From the NCBI RefSeq assembly GCF_016623585.1, contig NZ_JAEHFY010000001.1:62001-126000 (forward strand): a stretch of DNA of 64,000 bases. Direction: 5' to 3'. Origin of the DNA: Pedobacter segetis (GTDB lineage: Bacteria; Bacteroidota; Bacteroidia; Sphingobacteriales; Sphingobacteriaceae). Position numbers and translations under genes: made by a program. Shown here piece after piece: positions 35,209 to 44,189 of the stretch (positions within the stretch are counted from its first letter, which is position 1; every line of letters begins with the position of its first letter). The notes beneath the pieces are model-generated. The model was not told the DNA's origin. It did not search any database and saw only the letters and a list, made by a program, of their open reading frames with translations.

Positions 35209-37023
35209 ATGAAAAAAATATTTACGTTTCTTATATTTCTTGGCTTCGTAACATTCCTAAAAGCACAAAGCAGAATTCAATATACTGTTTCTTTTGAAAA
35301 TGCAGCCCATCACGAAGCAAACATCAGTATGAATATCGCTAAAGTACCCAATGGGAAATTTTTGGTTCGGATGAGCCGCTCTTCGCCAGGCAGGTACGCC
35401 ACACATGAGTTTGGTAAAAACATCTACGATGTTCATGCCTATAATTCTGACGGAAAAGAGATACAAATAAACCAGGTAGAAGGCGATGTTTACGAGGTCC
35501 CAGAGCATCAATCCTCCTTAAAAATAAATTATACCTTATTTGGGAATTTGGTTGACGGCACCTATACAGCAATAGACACCAAACATTTTCACCTAAATAT
35601 GCCGGCAACTTTTATGTGGGCGCCCGCTTTACAAACAGATACCCTGTCGATAAAATTTATTGTTCCGGATAATTTTAAAATCGCAACGCAATTAACACTA
35701 AAAAATGGGCTTTATTATGCTCCAAACCTTCAATATTTTATGGATAGCCCCGTAGAAATTTCTAATTACACTTTAAAGAGTTGGGAAGTTGAGAATAAAG
35801 ACGGGCTTAAGCAGAAAATAAGTATCGTATATCATGGTGCCGGCTCTGATTCTACTTTAAATGATTTTGAAAGCAAGGTAAAGAACATCGTTAACCAGGA
35901 GCGGGCTGTTTACGGAGACCTGCCCAAATATGATCATGGGGAATATAAATTTCTGATCGATGTTTTGCCAAGTAATGATGGGGACGGCATGGAACATAGA
36001 AATTCTACCATCATCACCAAAGAAGGCGAAAACTTAGAAACTTCTGAATACGGGGTTTTAAGCACTGTTGCCCATGAATATTTTCATAGCTGGAACGTAG
36101 AGCGAATGAGACCTAAAACCCTAGAGCCATTTAATTTTGAGAAAGCAAACATGAGCGATGCCCTTTGGTTTGCAGAAGGTTTTACCCAGTATTATGGCAA
36201 TTTGATTTTGAAAAGGGCAAACATAAAATCTTCTGATGAGTTTGTAGAAACCCAAGGTGCGTATTTAAATGCTGTTTTAAATTCTCCCGGGGCAAACACC
36301 TATTCGCCAATATTTATGAGCCAAAGAGCCGTTTTTGTAGATGCTGGCGTAGCCGTAGATCAAACCAATTATCCAAATATATTCAGTTCGTATTACATCT
36401 ATGGCGATATTACCGCTTTGGCGCTAGATTTAACCTTAAGGGAGCAATTTGGCAAAACATTAGATGATTACATGAGGGCGGTTTGGGTAAAATATGGTAA
36501 AACAGAAATTGCTTATAGCTTAGAAGATCTGCAGCAAACTTTGGCAGAATTAACAGAAAGCCAAGATTTTGCGAAGAAATTCTTTCTAAGCTACATTTAT
36601 GGAACAGAAAAAGCCGATTATAAAACATTACTCGCCAAAGCTGGGTATTTATTAAAAAGGAGCAACACGGCATCATCATGGATCGGAAATGAAAGATTGA
36701 TTGAAAAAGATGGTAAAATTGTAATTACATCGCCCGCAATAAAAGGAAGTCCGTTATATTTAGCAGGTTTAGATGCTGGCGATACCCTTCTTAAATTTAA
36801 CGATATTGCCATATCTGGGTTAAAAATTATGCCGTCTTTTTTAAAAGCCACGGCTGGCACCAAAGTAAAAGTAACTTTTGAGAGAGACGGGAAAATACAT
36901 GAAACATCGCTTACCTTTTTAAACGACCCTAATTTAGAAGTAATAAGTTTTGAGAAAGCGGGCATGGCCGTTACACCAGAAATTACTGCGTTTAGAGAAA
37001 ATTGGATGGGGAATAAGCAATAA
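35209..37023 (+). CDS. M61 glycyl-aminopeptidase family protein with PDZ domain
   Basis: A 604-aa exported protein. The signal peptide ends near TFLKA-Q. The M61 zincin has HEYFHSWNVERMRP (about residues 289-302) with the third-ligand region DALWFAEGFTQYYG. A C-terminal PDZ domain (about 500-580) contains SPAIKGSPLYLAGLDAGDTLLKFND. It is predicted to be periplasmic. An M28 peptidase follows 15 bp downstream, so the two probably form a peptide-degrading operon. Confidence 0.92.
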   Translation: MKKIFTFLIFLGFVTFLKAQSRIQYTVSFENAAHHEANISMNIAKVPNGKFLVRMSRSSPGRYATHEFGKNIYDVHAYNSDGKEIQINQVEGDVYEVPEHQSSLKINYTLFGNLVDGTYTAIDTKHFHLNMPATFMWAPALQTDTLSIKFIVPDNFKIATQLTLKNGLYYAPNLQYFMDSPVEISNYTLKSWEVENKDGLKQKISIVYHGAGSDSTLNDFESKVKNIVNQERAVYGDLPKYDHGEYKFLIDVLPSNDGDGMEHRNSTIITKEGENLETSEYGVLSTVAHEYFHSWNVERMRPKTLEPFNFEKANMSDALWFAEGFTQYYGNLILKRANIKSSDEFVETQGAYLNAVLNSPGANTYSPIFMSQRAVFVDAGVAVDQTNYPNIFSSYYIYGDITALALDLTLREQFGKTLDDYMRAVWVKYGKTEIAYSLEDLQQTLAELTESQDFAKKFFLSYIYGTEKADYKTLLAKAGYLLKRSNTASSWIGNERLIEKDGKIVITSPAIKGSPLYLAGLDAGDTLLKFNDIAISGLKIMPSFLKATAGTKVKVTFERDGKIHETSLTFLNDPNLEVISFEKAGMAVTPEITAFRENWMGNKQ

Positions 37024-37038
37024 AACAAACCAAAAAAC

Positions 37039-38343
37039 ATGAACATTATTAAAAATTTAACCTTTGCCATTACTTGCATCAGCATATTTCAATCTTGTGC
37101 GGCACAAAACAAAATAACCGTACCAGAAATTTCACAAACAGATGTCGGTAGAATTATTAAAACGCTTTCTGCGGATGAAATGATGGGCCGAAACTCGATG
37201 AAGCCCGAACAGATCGCCAAAGCGGCTGATTTTATAGCTTCAGAATTTAAGGGTGCCGGCCTTAAATATTTTGATGGTTTAAACACGTATCGCCAAAACT
37301 TTGAATTGGTACAAAGCAAGTTCTCTAGTGGCGAGCTATTTATCAACGGTAAAGAAATTGATCCCGAAGATTATGCGCTCTCATCTACAGAAAAAGAATT
37401 GGCGTGGGAGTCATTACCTAAAATAGAGCATATAGGTAAAGACGATAATTTTCTGGTTAAATCTCAAGGTTATTTACAAAACGATGAAAACTTGATAATT
37501 CTGGTTGACCCCTCTGAAGCCGCTTATTTTAAAAGGGTTAAGGCTTTTTTAAGCAGGGGAGGGATGAGGGTAGGTTCTAGTAAATCTGCTTCAAAGTTAT
37601 TTGTTTTGGGTAACCAAGAGGTTAAAACCATAAAAGCCCGTTTCACAAACACCGTTAGCAGTATTCCGCTGTTTAATGTGGTTGGGGTACTACCGGGAAA
37701 ATCTAGACCAAATGAGTACGTGGTTTTTAGCGGCCATTATGATCATTTAGGGATTATAAAGGCGGTAAACCAAGATTCTATTGCCAACGGTGCTGATGAT
37801 GATGCAAGCGGAACAACCGCGGTAATAGAATTGGCGAAATATTTCTCTAAGAAAAACGATAATGAGCGAACCCTTGTTTTTGTTGCATTTACCGCAGAAG
37901 AAATTGGCGGTTATGGCTCTCAATATTTCTCTAAGCAACTAAACCCTAATCAAACGGTGGCAATGTTTAACATCGAAATGATCGGTAAGGAATCTAAATT
38001 TGGTAAAAACAACGCTTTTATTACGGGTTATGAGCGTTCTGATTTCGGAAAAATATTACAGAGAAATTTAGAAGGAACAGGTTTTAAATTTTACCCAGAT
38101 CCTTATCCGGCACAAAATCTTTTTTACAGATCCGATAATGCTACATTGGCAAGGCTGGGCGTTCCTGCGCATACCATTTCTTCTGATCAGATTGATACCG
38201 ATAAATTATACCATTCTGTAGATGATGAGTTTGAAACTTTGGATGTGGGAAATATTACCGAAATAATTAAAGCAATAGCAATAAGCTCTACTTCTATTGT
38301 GGATGGAAAAGATACGCCAACAAGGGTTAGTGGGGTAAAGTAA
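37039..38343 (+). CDS. M28-family metallopeptidase (lipoprotein)
   Basis: A 434-aa di-zinc aminopeptidase-like protein. The lipobox IFQSC is at about residue 19. M28 ligands are visible in FSGHYDHLGI (about 232-241), GADDDASGTTAVIEL and FTAEEIGGYGSQYF, with the last histidine in HTISSDQIDTDKLYHS. It acts in the periplasm or at the outer membrane. It is the second gene of a pair with the M61 protein. Confidence 0.92.
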   Translation: MNIIKNLTFAITCISIFQSCAAQNKITVPEISQTDVGRIIKTLSADEMMGRNSMKPEQIAKAADFIASEFKGAGLKYFDGLNTYRQNFELVQSKFSSGELFINGKEIDPEDYALSSTEKELAWESLPKIEHIGKDDNFLVKSQGYLQNDENLIILVDPSEAAYFKRVKAFLSRGGMRVGSSKSASKLFVLGNQEVKTIKARFTNTVSSIPLFNVVGVLPGKSRPNEYVVFSGHYDHLGIIKAVNQDSIANGADDDASGTTAVIELAKYFSKKNDNERTLVFVAFTAEEIGGYGSQYFSKQLNPNQTVAMFNIEMIGKESKFGKNNAFITGYERSDFGKILQRNLEGTGFKFYPDPYPAQNLFYRSDNATLARLGVPAHTISSDQIDTDKLYHSVDDEFETLDVGNITEIIKAIAISSTSIVDGKDTPTRVSGVK

Positions 38344-38472
38344 GGTTGTTTCTAGTTGAGAATAACAAACAAACAAACATTTATCCCGCAAATCTTAATG
38401 TTATAGGGCATTTTGACCGAACGGAACGGCGTAAATCACCGATTGAATTGTTTCACTTTAGGTAAACTTTGT

Positions 38473-38480
38473 TTATCTTT
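38473..38480 (+). promoter_or_regulatory. Putative -7 element of the HigBA-like operon
   Basis: TATCTTTG matches TAnnTTTG and ends 6 bases before the GTG that I take as the toxin start, so the transcript may be leaderless or nearly so. A TTG occurs about 23 bases upstream, slightly far for a -33 element. Confidence 0.45.
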
Positions 38481-38486
38481 GTTTTC

Positions 38487-38834
38487 GTGGGACAAAATCA
38501 GAAACATAGAAAGATTGTCTTTTTCAGGAATTACTTCCAAGAATTTTTTGACAAACAATCAAAGAAAGTGAAAGCAAAGATTGTTTGGACTTTTGATTTG
38601 ATTGAAGATTTACAGAGAGTTCCTGAAACATATTTAAAACACCTCGAAAATACAGACGGGCTCTATGAAATCAGAGTTCAGGCAGGGAGCGACATTTTTC
38701 GCATTTTTTGTTTCTTCGACAAAGGTAAATTAATTGTTTTAGCCCACGGTTTTCAAAAGAAAACACAAAAGGCACCGAAACAGGAAATTGAAAGGGCACT
38801 TAAAATAAAAGCAGAATATGAAAGCGAAAAATAG
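38487..38834 (+). CDS. Type II toxin of the RelE/HigB (phage-derived Gp49-like) family
   Basis: A 115-aa protein from GTG 38487. A TTG at 38469 is the only other start and lies upstream of the likely -7 box. Family features are RKIVFFRNYFQEFF, VKAKIVWTFDLIEDLQRVP, the strand DGLYEIRVQAGSDIFRIFCFF and HGFQKKTQKAPKQEIERAL. These toxins cleave mRNA on ribosomes. The gene precedes its antitoxin, as in HigBA modules. Confidence 0.88.
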   Translation: MGQNQKHRKIVFFRNYFQEFFDKQSKKVKAKIVWTFDLIEDLQRVPETYLKHLENTDGLYEIRVQAGSDIFRIFCFFDKGKLIVLAHGFQKKTQKAPKQEIERALKIKAEYESEK

Positions 38835-39120
38835 CATCATGACTCTTGAAGAGTTTAAAGAAAAAAATTATGGAAAAAGTGGCACAGCCGAACGTGACGA
38901 ACTTGAAGCTGGTTATGAAAATTTCAAAATCGGTGCTTTGATTCATGCCACTCGACTTGAAATGGGAATGACCCAAGAACAACTTGCTGAAAAAGTAGGA
39001 ACGACCAAATCTTATATTTCAAAAATTGAAAACAACATCAAAGAAGCTCGTATTTCTACACTTCAAAAAATTGTTGAACTTGGTTTTGGTGGCCAATTAG
39101 AACTTTCAATCAAACTTTAA
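38818..39120 (+). CDS. Antitoxin, HigA-like XRE-family regulator
   Basis: A 100-aa helix-turn-helix protein. The HTH is MTQEQLAEKVGTTKSYISKI (about residues 51-70), preceded by a helical N-terminus MTLEEFKEKNYGKSGT. The start at 38818 overlaps the toxin by 17 bases; ATG 38839 (residue 8) just after the toxin stop is an alternative. It neutralises the adjacent toxin and probably represses the operon. Both genes look intact. Confidence 0.9.
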   Translation: MKAKNSIMTLEEFKEKNYGKSGTAERDELEAGYENFKIGALIHATRLEMGMTQEQLAEKVGTTKSYISKIENNIKEARISTLQKIVELGFGGQLELSIKL

Positions 39121-39340
39121 AAAAGAAGAAAGCCCTATAACAGCAAATTTGTTCAAAAAAGGCTGACGGTGGTTTACGTTAATTCATCAGTTATTTATTT
39201 AGTACGGTGCGAAAATGGTTCTGCAAGCAATGCCATCTCTGTACAAATTTTCAAAACGATTAGCGCAGAAACAAGATAGCAAGAAAAAACCCTTCGTCAA
39301 TCATTCTAAATCTGTGGGCGAAAAACTTGATGTTATAATC

Positions 39341-39718
39341 ATGACAGAAGACGAGATTTCCTATAAAATAAGAAGGGCAATTTTCAATGTTTATTATAAT
39401 CTTGATCCCGGCTTATTAGAGAATGTATAAGTTTATAGCTTCGTTATGAATAATTGAAAGAAAATCTTTTGGGTAAAAACTGAAGTTGCTTTTCCGGTTT
39501 ATTATGAGGGAGAAGTTTTAGATACAGGTTATCGGCTTGATGTTTTGGTAGAAAACAAGGTAATTATTGAAGAGAAATCAGTAGAAACATTAACAAAGGT
39601 TCATCATAAACAAATTTTAACTTACCTAAAACTAACAGAAATGAAATTAGGAATATTGGTCAGCTTTAATATTGATAATATAACAGAAGGAATATTTAGA
39701 AAAGTAAATGGTTTATAA
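39341..39718 (+). pseudogene. Decayed GxxExxY-family (PD-(D/E)xK_3) gene next to the toxin-antitoxin pair
   Basis: One frame carries both ends of a GxxExxY protein: MTEDEISYKIRRAIFNVYY and DPGLLENV, then TAA (39428-39430) and TGA (39455-39457), then TEVAFPVYYEGEVLDTGYR, LDVLVENKVIIEEKS, HHKQILTYLKLTEMKLGIL and a normal KVNGL ending. Between the stops, neighbouring frames give LRYE and LKENLL fragments, so compensating small frameshifts are more likely than two point mutations. Total length (~125 codons) equals an intact member. It is a second dead copy, independent of the one at 16.2 kb. Confidence 0.8.
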
Positions 39719-39726
39719 CAAACAAC

Positions 39727-41892
39727 ATGAAAAATAACATCAAACAAAAACTACTCGTTTTATTATTCATCTGCATCAGCTCTTCTGCTTTTGCACAATG
39801 GGGGCAAGGCACTTATTGGTCTTTAGATGGCAACAATATCATGGAGGTAGAGAATGGCGAAATAGTTTCTAAAAACGCCTCTGACAACTCCAAATCAACC
39901 ATTATTATATCCAAAGAAATGCTTACCCCTAAAGGAGAGAAGGCTTTAGATGTAGTAAGGTTTGCTTTCGCCGATGGAAACCAGAAAGTTTTGATCAATA
40001 CCAACACCAAAAAAGTTTGGCGTTATGATACCCGTGGCGATTCTTGGGTTTATGATTTGCAAAACAAAACGTTAAAGCAGATAGGAAAAGACAAGCCCGC
40101 TTCCTCTTTAATGTTCGCAAAATTTTCTCCCGATGCAAAAAAAGTGGCTTATGTAAGCGAGCATAATATTTATGTAGAGGATTTAGAAACGGGCGAAACA
40201 AAGGCTTTAACCAACGACGGTACTTTGCGTTTGATCAACGGCACTTTTGATTGGGTTTATGAAGAAGAGTTTGATTGCAGAGATGGCTTTAGGTGGTCTC
40301 CAGACAGTAAATCTATTGCATATTGGCAAATTGATGCCCGAAAAATCAAAAATTATTTAATGTTGAACACTACGGATTCTCTTTATCCTTTTACCGTTCC
40401 GGTAGAGTATCCGGTGGTTGGCCAAGATCCAAGTTCTTGCAAAATTGGGGTTGTTGATGTTGCTACGGCACAAACAAAATGGATGAACGTTCCGGGCGAT
40501 GCCGTACAACATTATATCCCAAGAATGGAATGGGCCAATAATTCTAAACAATTGATCTTGCAACAATTAAACAGAAGACAAAACGAGAGTAAAATTATAT
40601 TGGTTAACGTTGTGCCAAATACAAGCAGAACCGTTTACAGCGAAACGGATAAAGCATGGGTTGATGCAAAAGCCGATGCCACCGGTTGGACATGGATCGA
40701 TGGAGGAAAGAAATTTATTTGGATGAGCGAAAAAGACGGCTGGAGACATATTTATGCCATCGGTTTAGATGGTAAAGAAACCCTGTTAACGCCGGGAAAT
40801 TATGACGCTATTGAATTGAGTTTGGTAGATGAAAAAGCGGGCAATGTTTATTTTATGGCTTCGCCGAGCAACGCGACCCAAAAGTATTTGTATTGGGTGC
40901 CACTTAAAGGGGGGAAGGCAATCCGTTTAACCCCGGCTAACGAAAGCGGAACCCACAGTTATGATATTTCTCCAAACGGAAAGTTGGCTTTCCACAATTA
41001 TTCAAGCGCAACAACCTTCCCGGTTTCTGATGTTGTGTCTTTACCCGCACATAAAAGATTAAGCGGAGGAGAAGAAAACCCGATGGCCAAAAACTATCCC
41101 ATTCCAAAAGTAGAGTTTTTTAAGGTTACCACTTCTGAAGGCACACAAATGGATGGTTGGATGATAAAACCAACCAACTTTGATTCTACAAAGAAATATC
41201 CGGTGGTTTTTTATGTATATGGCGAGCCGGCATCACAAACCGTTGTAGATCGCTTTGGAGCAGGTTTTAACAGGTTATATGATGGCAACATGGCTGATGA
41301 CGGCTATATCTACATATCTGTTGAAGGGCGTGGTGCGCCTGCGCCAAAGGGCAGGGAATGGCGTAAATCTATTTACCATAGAATTGGGGACATCAACATC
41401 AAAGACCAAGCGTTGGCGGCAAAAGAAATTTTAAAATGGAGCTATGTAGATAAAAGCAGGATTGCCGTTTGGGGCTGGAGCGGCGGCGGTTCTTCTACTT
41501 TAAATTTATTGATGCAATATCCCGATGTTTACCAAACAGGTATTTCTATTGCCGCTGTTGATAATCAATTAAATTACGATAACATTTATCAAGAACGCTA
41601 TATGGGTTTGTTGCCAGAAGACAAACATTATTTTGTAGATAACTCGCCCTTGGCTCATGCTAAATATTTGCAGGGAAATTTATTGTTGGTGCATGGTACC
41701 GGAGACGATAATGTGCATTATAACAATGCAGAACAAATGATTAATCAATTGATAAAATACAATAAAACTTTCCAGATGATGAGTTACCCAAACAGGACAC
41801 ACTCTATTTCTGAGGGAGCCGGTACAAGCAGGCATTTAGCCTCTACCTATACCAAATTTTTGAAAGAGAACTGCCCGCCGGGAGGGAGGTAG
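39727..41892 (+). CDS. Dipeptidyl-peptidase IV-like S9B serine peptidase
   Basis: A 721-aa exported prolyl peptidase. The signal peptide ends at AFAQ. The N-terminal beta-propeller carries the YEEEFDCRDGFRWSPDSK segment, whose glutamates hold the substrate amino terminus. The C-terminal alpha/beta hydrolase has the nucleophile motif GWSGGGSST, the Asp region VHGTGDDNVHYNN and the His region PNRTHSIS. It removes X-Pro dipeptides in the periplasm. It is followed by a long inverted repeat. Confidence 0.93.
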   Translation: MKNNIKQKLLVLLFICISSSAFAQWGQGTYWSLDGNNIMEVENGEIVSKNASDNSKSTIIISKEMLTPKGEKALDVVRFAFADGNQKVLINTNTKKVWRYDTRGDSWVYDLQNKTLKQIGKDKPASSLMFAKFSPDAKKVAYVSEHNIYVEDLETGETKALTNDGTLRLINGTFDWVYEEEFDCRDGFRWSPDSKSIAYWQIDARKIKNYLMLNTTDSLYPFTVPVEYPVVGQDPSSCKIGVVDVATAQTKWMNVPGDAVQHYIPRMEWANNSKQLILQQLNRRQNESKIILVNVVPNTSRTVYSETDKAWVDAKADATGWTWIDGGKKFIWMSEKDGWRHIYAIGLDGKETLLTPGNYDAIELSLVDEKAGNVYFMASPSNATQKYLYWVPLKGGKAIRLTPANESGTHSYDISPNGKLAFHNYSSATTFPVSDVVSLPAHKRLSGGEENPMAKNYPIPKVEFFKVTTSEGTQMDGWMIKPTNFDSTKKYPVVFYVYGEPASQTVVDRFGAGFNRLYDGNMADDGYIYISVEGRGAPAPKGREWRKSIYHRIGDINIKDQALAAKEILKWSYVDKSRIAVWGWSGGGSSTLNLLMQYPDVYQTGISIAAVDNQLNYDNIYQERYMGLLPEDKHYFVDNSPLAHAKYLQGNLLLVHGTGDDNVHYNNAEQMINQLIKYNKTFQMMSYPNRTHSISEGAGTSRHLASTYTKFLKENCPPGGR

Positions 41893-42423
41893 TTCTTGGC
41901 TATCGAACTAAGTTTGTTTAAACATATAATAAGCTTAGTTCGATAATCAAAAGTTTCTTATATTGATTAAATGTGATTTTTTGAGTTTTGTGGAAAGTTT
42001 AACGATTGTTGTGATGAGATACTTTTGGTACAAAGCGGCATCCCGTATTTTGTCCTGTCAGTTCGGGTTTTTTTCATACTGCCCTTTATCGGTCTGTTGT
42101 CGGTCTGAGCGAAGTAGAAGAGGGGGTGGAAGGATAAGACAAAAAATATAGTGGAAAGGGTGTCAAAACGCCAGAAAATAAAGATTTATGAGCTATATAT
42201 ATTTTCCAAATGTTTCTTTCGTCTTGTTGAAAATTTTGCCTAGACAATTTTGGTAAATTTACAATTAAGTTGGGTTACTTGGTGTCAATTAGCAAAAAAC
42301 TAATCGGTTTACTTTTGTTCGGCTTGTATTTTATGCTGGGGTATAACAATAAAAATTTGAATCTTTTATAAAAGTTCTAAGACTTTGGGTTTTGCTTTTT
42401 AGGCGGCTTTGTGCTTAAGGTGT
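41893..42423. other. Gene-free stretch with inverted repeat and dispersed-repeat remnant
   Basis: No credible gene. It starts with a 12-bp inverted repeat (41901-41945). Around 42085-42122 the local duplication TCGGTCTG and the string GTCTGAGCGAAGTAGAAGAG resemble the CTTCG/CGCTCAG-type short dispersed sequences seen between genes in Bacteroidota. The remainder is AT-rich with no promoter or RNA that I can recognise. Confidence 0.5.
41901..41945 (+). terminator. Inverted repeat downstream of the DPP IV-like gene
   Basis: TATCGAACTAAG (41901-41912) and CTTAGTTCGATA (41934-41945) are perfect 12-bp arms around a 21-base AT-rich loop, 9 bases after the stop codon. There is no strong T tract, so termination is likely but another role is possible. 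Confidence 0.55.
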
Positions 42424-42900
42424 TTACTTTTTATCTGCAACAACAACCCTTATGCCGGCATCGCTAACCGCTTTTAAAGGGTTATCTCTCATGTTTTGTT
42501 CTACAATAATGGTATATTTTCCGTTGGTAGGGAATTTATAGTTTTCTTTATAGATCAATTGATAGCTATACAAATTTCCTGAGCCGTTTCCCAACCATTC
42601 GCCATCTGGCAGGGCCAATTGAAATTCTTGGCGGAGGGGTTCGTCTTTTAGTTGCGGCCCTATTAAATGGAACCTTAACCAAATATTAGAATATTTATAA
42701 TCTGCCGTGTGCCTAAAGTTTACGTAAATATTATATTTTTTTTTGCTATCTGTAATGTTAACCGTTGCTTTAATCGGTTTTATATAGGTCCAATTTTCAT
42801 TCGGAATATGATCAAAAGTATCTATTAATGCTTTATCGTTACAAGCTTGTAAACCTATAATTATCAAAAAAGAAATAAAGAAATAGTTTTTGGCTTTCAT
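42424..42900 (-). CDS. gldH: Gliding motility lipoprotein GldH
   Basis: A 158-aa lipoprotein with lipobox GLQAC (Cys 20). The mature protein follows the GldH pattern: NENWTYIKPIKATVNITDS, NIWLRFHLIGP, DGEWLGNGSGNLYSYQL and the ending GIRVVVADKK. GldH is part of the machinery for gliding in Flavobacterium but is also kept in non-gliding Bacteroidota. It starts directly at the end of ricT (shared base), so it is co-expressed with ricT and holB. Confidence 0.88.
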   Translation of the reverse strand: MKAKNYFFISFLIIIGLQACNDKALIDTFDHIPNENWTYIKPIKATVNITDSKKKYNIYVNFRHTADYKYSNIWLRFHLIGPQLKDEPLRQEFQLALPDGEWLGNGSGNLYSYQLIYKENYKFPTNGKYTIIVEQNMRDNPLKAVSDAGIRVVVADKK

Positions 42901-44186
42901 TAATCTTGACTAGGCTTTTGATTGTTGTTGTTCCTTCGTTTCTTGTTCCTGTTTTTATTGTCCTTTTGGTTCGGATTATTCGGTTTTGCCTGTGCCACCC
43001 CACCCGCTTTCACCGATTGGTTAGGTGTTTTATCCGTTTTGTTTCTGGCTTTGTTTTTATTGTTGTTTTTGCTTTTTCTAGCCCTTTCATCTAAACGGGT
43101 TAAACTATCTTGCCCAACAACGTTTTCATAATCAAACGCCTTTTCTGTTGCTTTTAGCTCTTCCATTACCAATGCGAGATTACGCAAATCATCGGGTTTT
43201 TCCCCTCTTTTGTTCATCTCTTGGATTTCCTTTACCCTGTTTACATCCAAAGGGATCCAGGTATTATCTTCTCCAAAATATGTAAACCACATGATTTGTT
43301 TAAATATATCGGTTTTTTGGAGTCTTGCTTCGCCTTTTTCTGTTTTTAATCTATCGGCATTGTTGGGGATGGTTTTTAACGCATCCATATAAGTGTCTAG
43401 CTCGTAATTTAAACAGCATTTTAATTTACCGCACTGCCCCGCTAGTTTTAAGGTATTTAAAGAAAGGTTTTGGTACCTGGCGGCAGAGGTAGAAACGGTT
43501 TTAAAATCTGTTAACCAAGTGCTGCAACACAATTCGCGTCCACAAGAACCTATTCCGCCTAACCTGCTTGCTTCTTGGCGCATCCCTATTTGGCGCATCT
43601 CTATCCTTACCCTAAAAGCTTCTGCTAGTTTTTTGATGAGTTCCCTAAAATCTACCCTTCCTTCTGCGGTATAATAAAATGTTGCTTTCGAACGATCGCC
43701 CTGGTATTCTACATCGCTCAGTTTCATTGCCAAGCCTAGCTCTAAAGCAATCGTCCTGGCTTTGTGCATGGTTTCAGACTCCCGTTCTTTGGCGTTTTTC
43801 CATTTATCCACATCTTGTGGGGTTGCTTTTCTATAAATTTTTAAGGGGGCTTTTTCTTCGGTAACTTTTTTACGGTTCATTTGCATACGCACCAACTCGC
43901 CCGTAAGGGTAACATGCCCAATATCATAACCGCCAGTAGTTGTTTCTACCGCAACTAGCTCGCCTGCTTCTAGGTAAATATTTTCTTCGTTTCTGTAAAA
44001 ATCTTTTCTCGCTCCTTTAAACCGTATCTCTACATAAGGAAAGGGTTTATAGTTTATCGGCAGGTCCATATCGGCCAACCAATCATAAACATCCAATTTG
44101 CTACAGCCCCCATCGGTTAAACAAGAACCGTTACTTTTACACCCCGCAGGCGCACATCCGCCTGATGAACAACTTCCACATCCCAT
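42900..44186 (-). CDS. ricT: PSP1/RicT-family regulatory iron-sulfur subunit
   Basis: A 428-aa protein. The conserved PSP1 domain (about 60-270) includes LGGIGSCGRELCCSTWL with C215, C220 and C221, and CGKLKCCLNYEL with C252, C257 and C258. RicT is part of the RicAFT/Y-complex in Bacillus, a 4Fe-4S-containing RNase Y specificity factor. This version adds six cysteines in the first 28 residues and a long basic, Asn/Lys-rich disordered tail (about 365-428). It sits in a conserved-looking holB-ricT-gldH run. Confidence 0.85.
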   Translation of the reverse strand: MGCGSCSSGGCAPAGCKSNGSCLTDGGCSKLDVYDWLADMDLPINYKPFPYVEIRFKGARKDFYRNEENIYLEAGELVAVETTTGGYDIGHVTLTGELVRMQMNRKKVTEEKAPLKIYRKATPQDVDKWKNAKERESETMHKARTIALELGLAMKLSDVEYQGDRSKATFYYTAEGRVDFRELIKKLAEAFRVRIEMRQIGMRQEASRLGGIGSCGRELCCSTWLTDFKTVSTSAARYQNLSLNTLKLAGQCGKLKCCLNYELDTYMDALKTIPNNADRLKTEKGEARLQKTDIFKQIMWFTYFGEDNTWIPLDVNRVKEIQEMNKRGEKPDDLRNLALVMEELKATEKAFDYENVVGQDSLTRLDERARKSKNNNKNKARNKTDKTPNQSVKAGGVAQAKPNNPNQKDNKNRNKKRRNNNNQKPSQD

Positions 44187-44189
44187 AAT

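Noticed and set aside
38469-38486. TTG start adding six residues (MFIFVF) to the HigB-like toxin
   Set aside because: These codons overlap the TATCTTTG -7 element, and the added residues do not match family N-termini.
41963-42151. A 62-codon open frame after the DPP IV-like gene
   Set aside because: Its C-terminal part is the translation of a dispersed repeat-like string, and it has no start context or family features.
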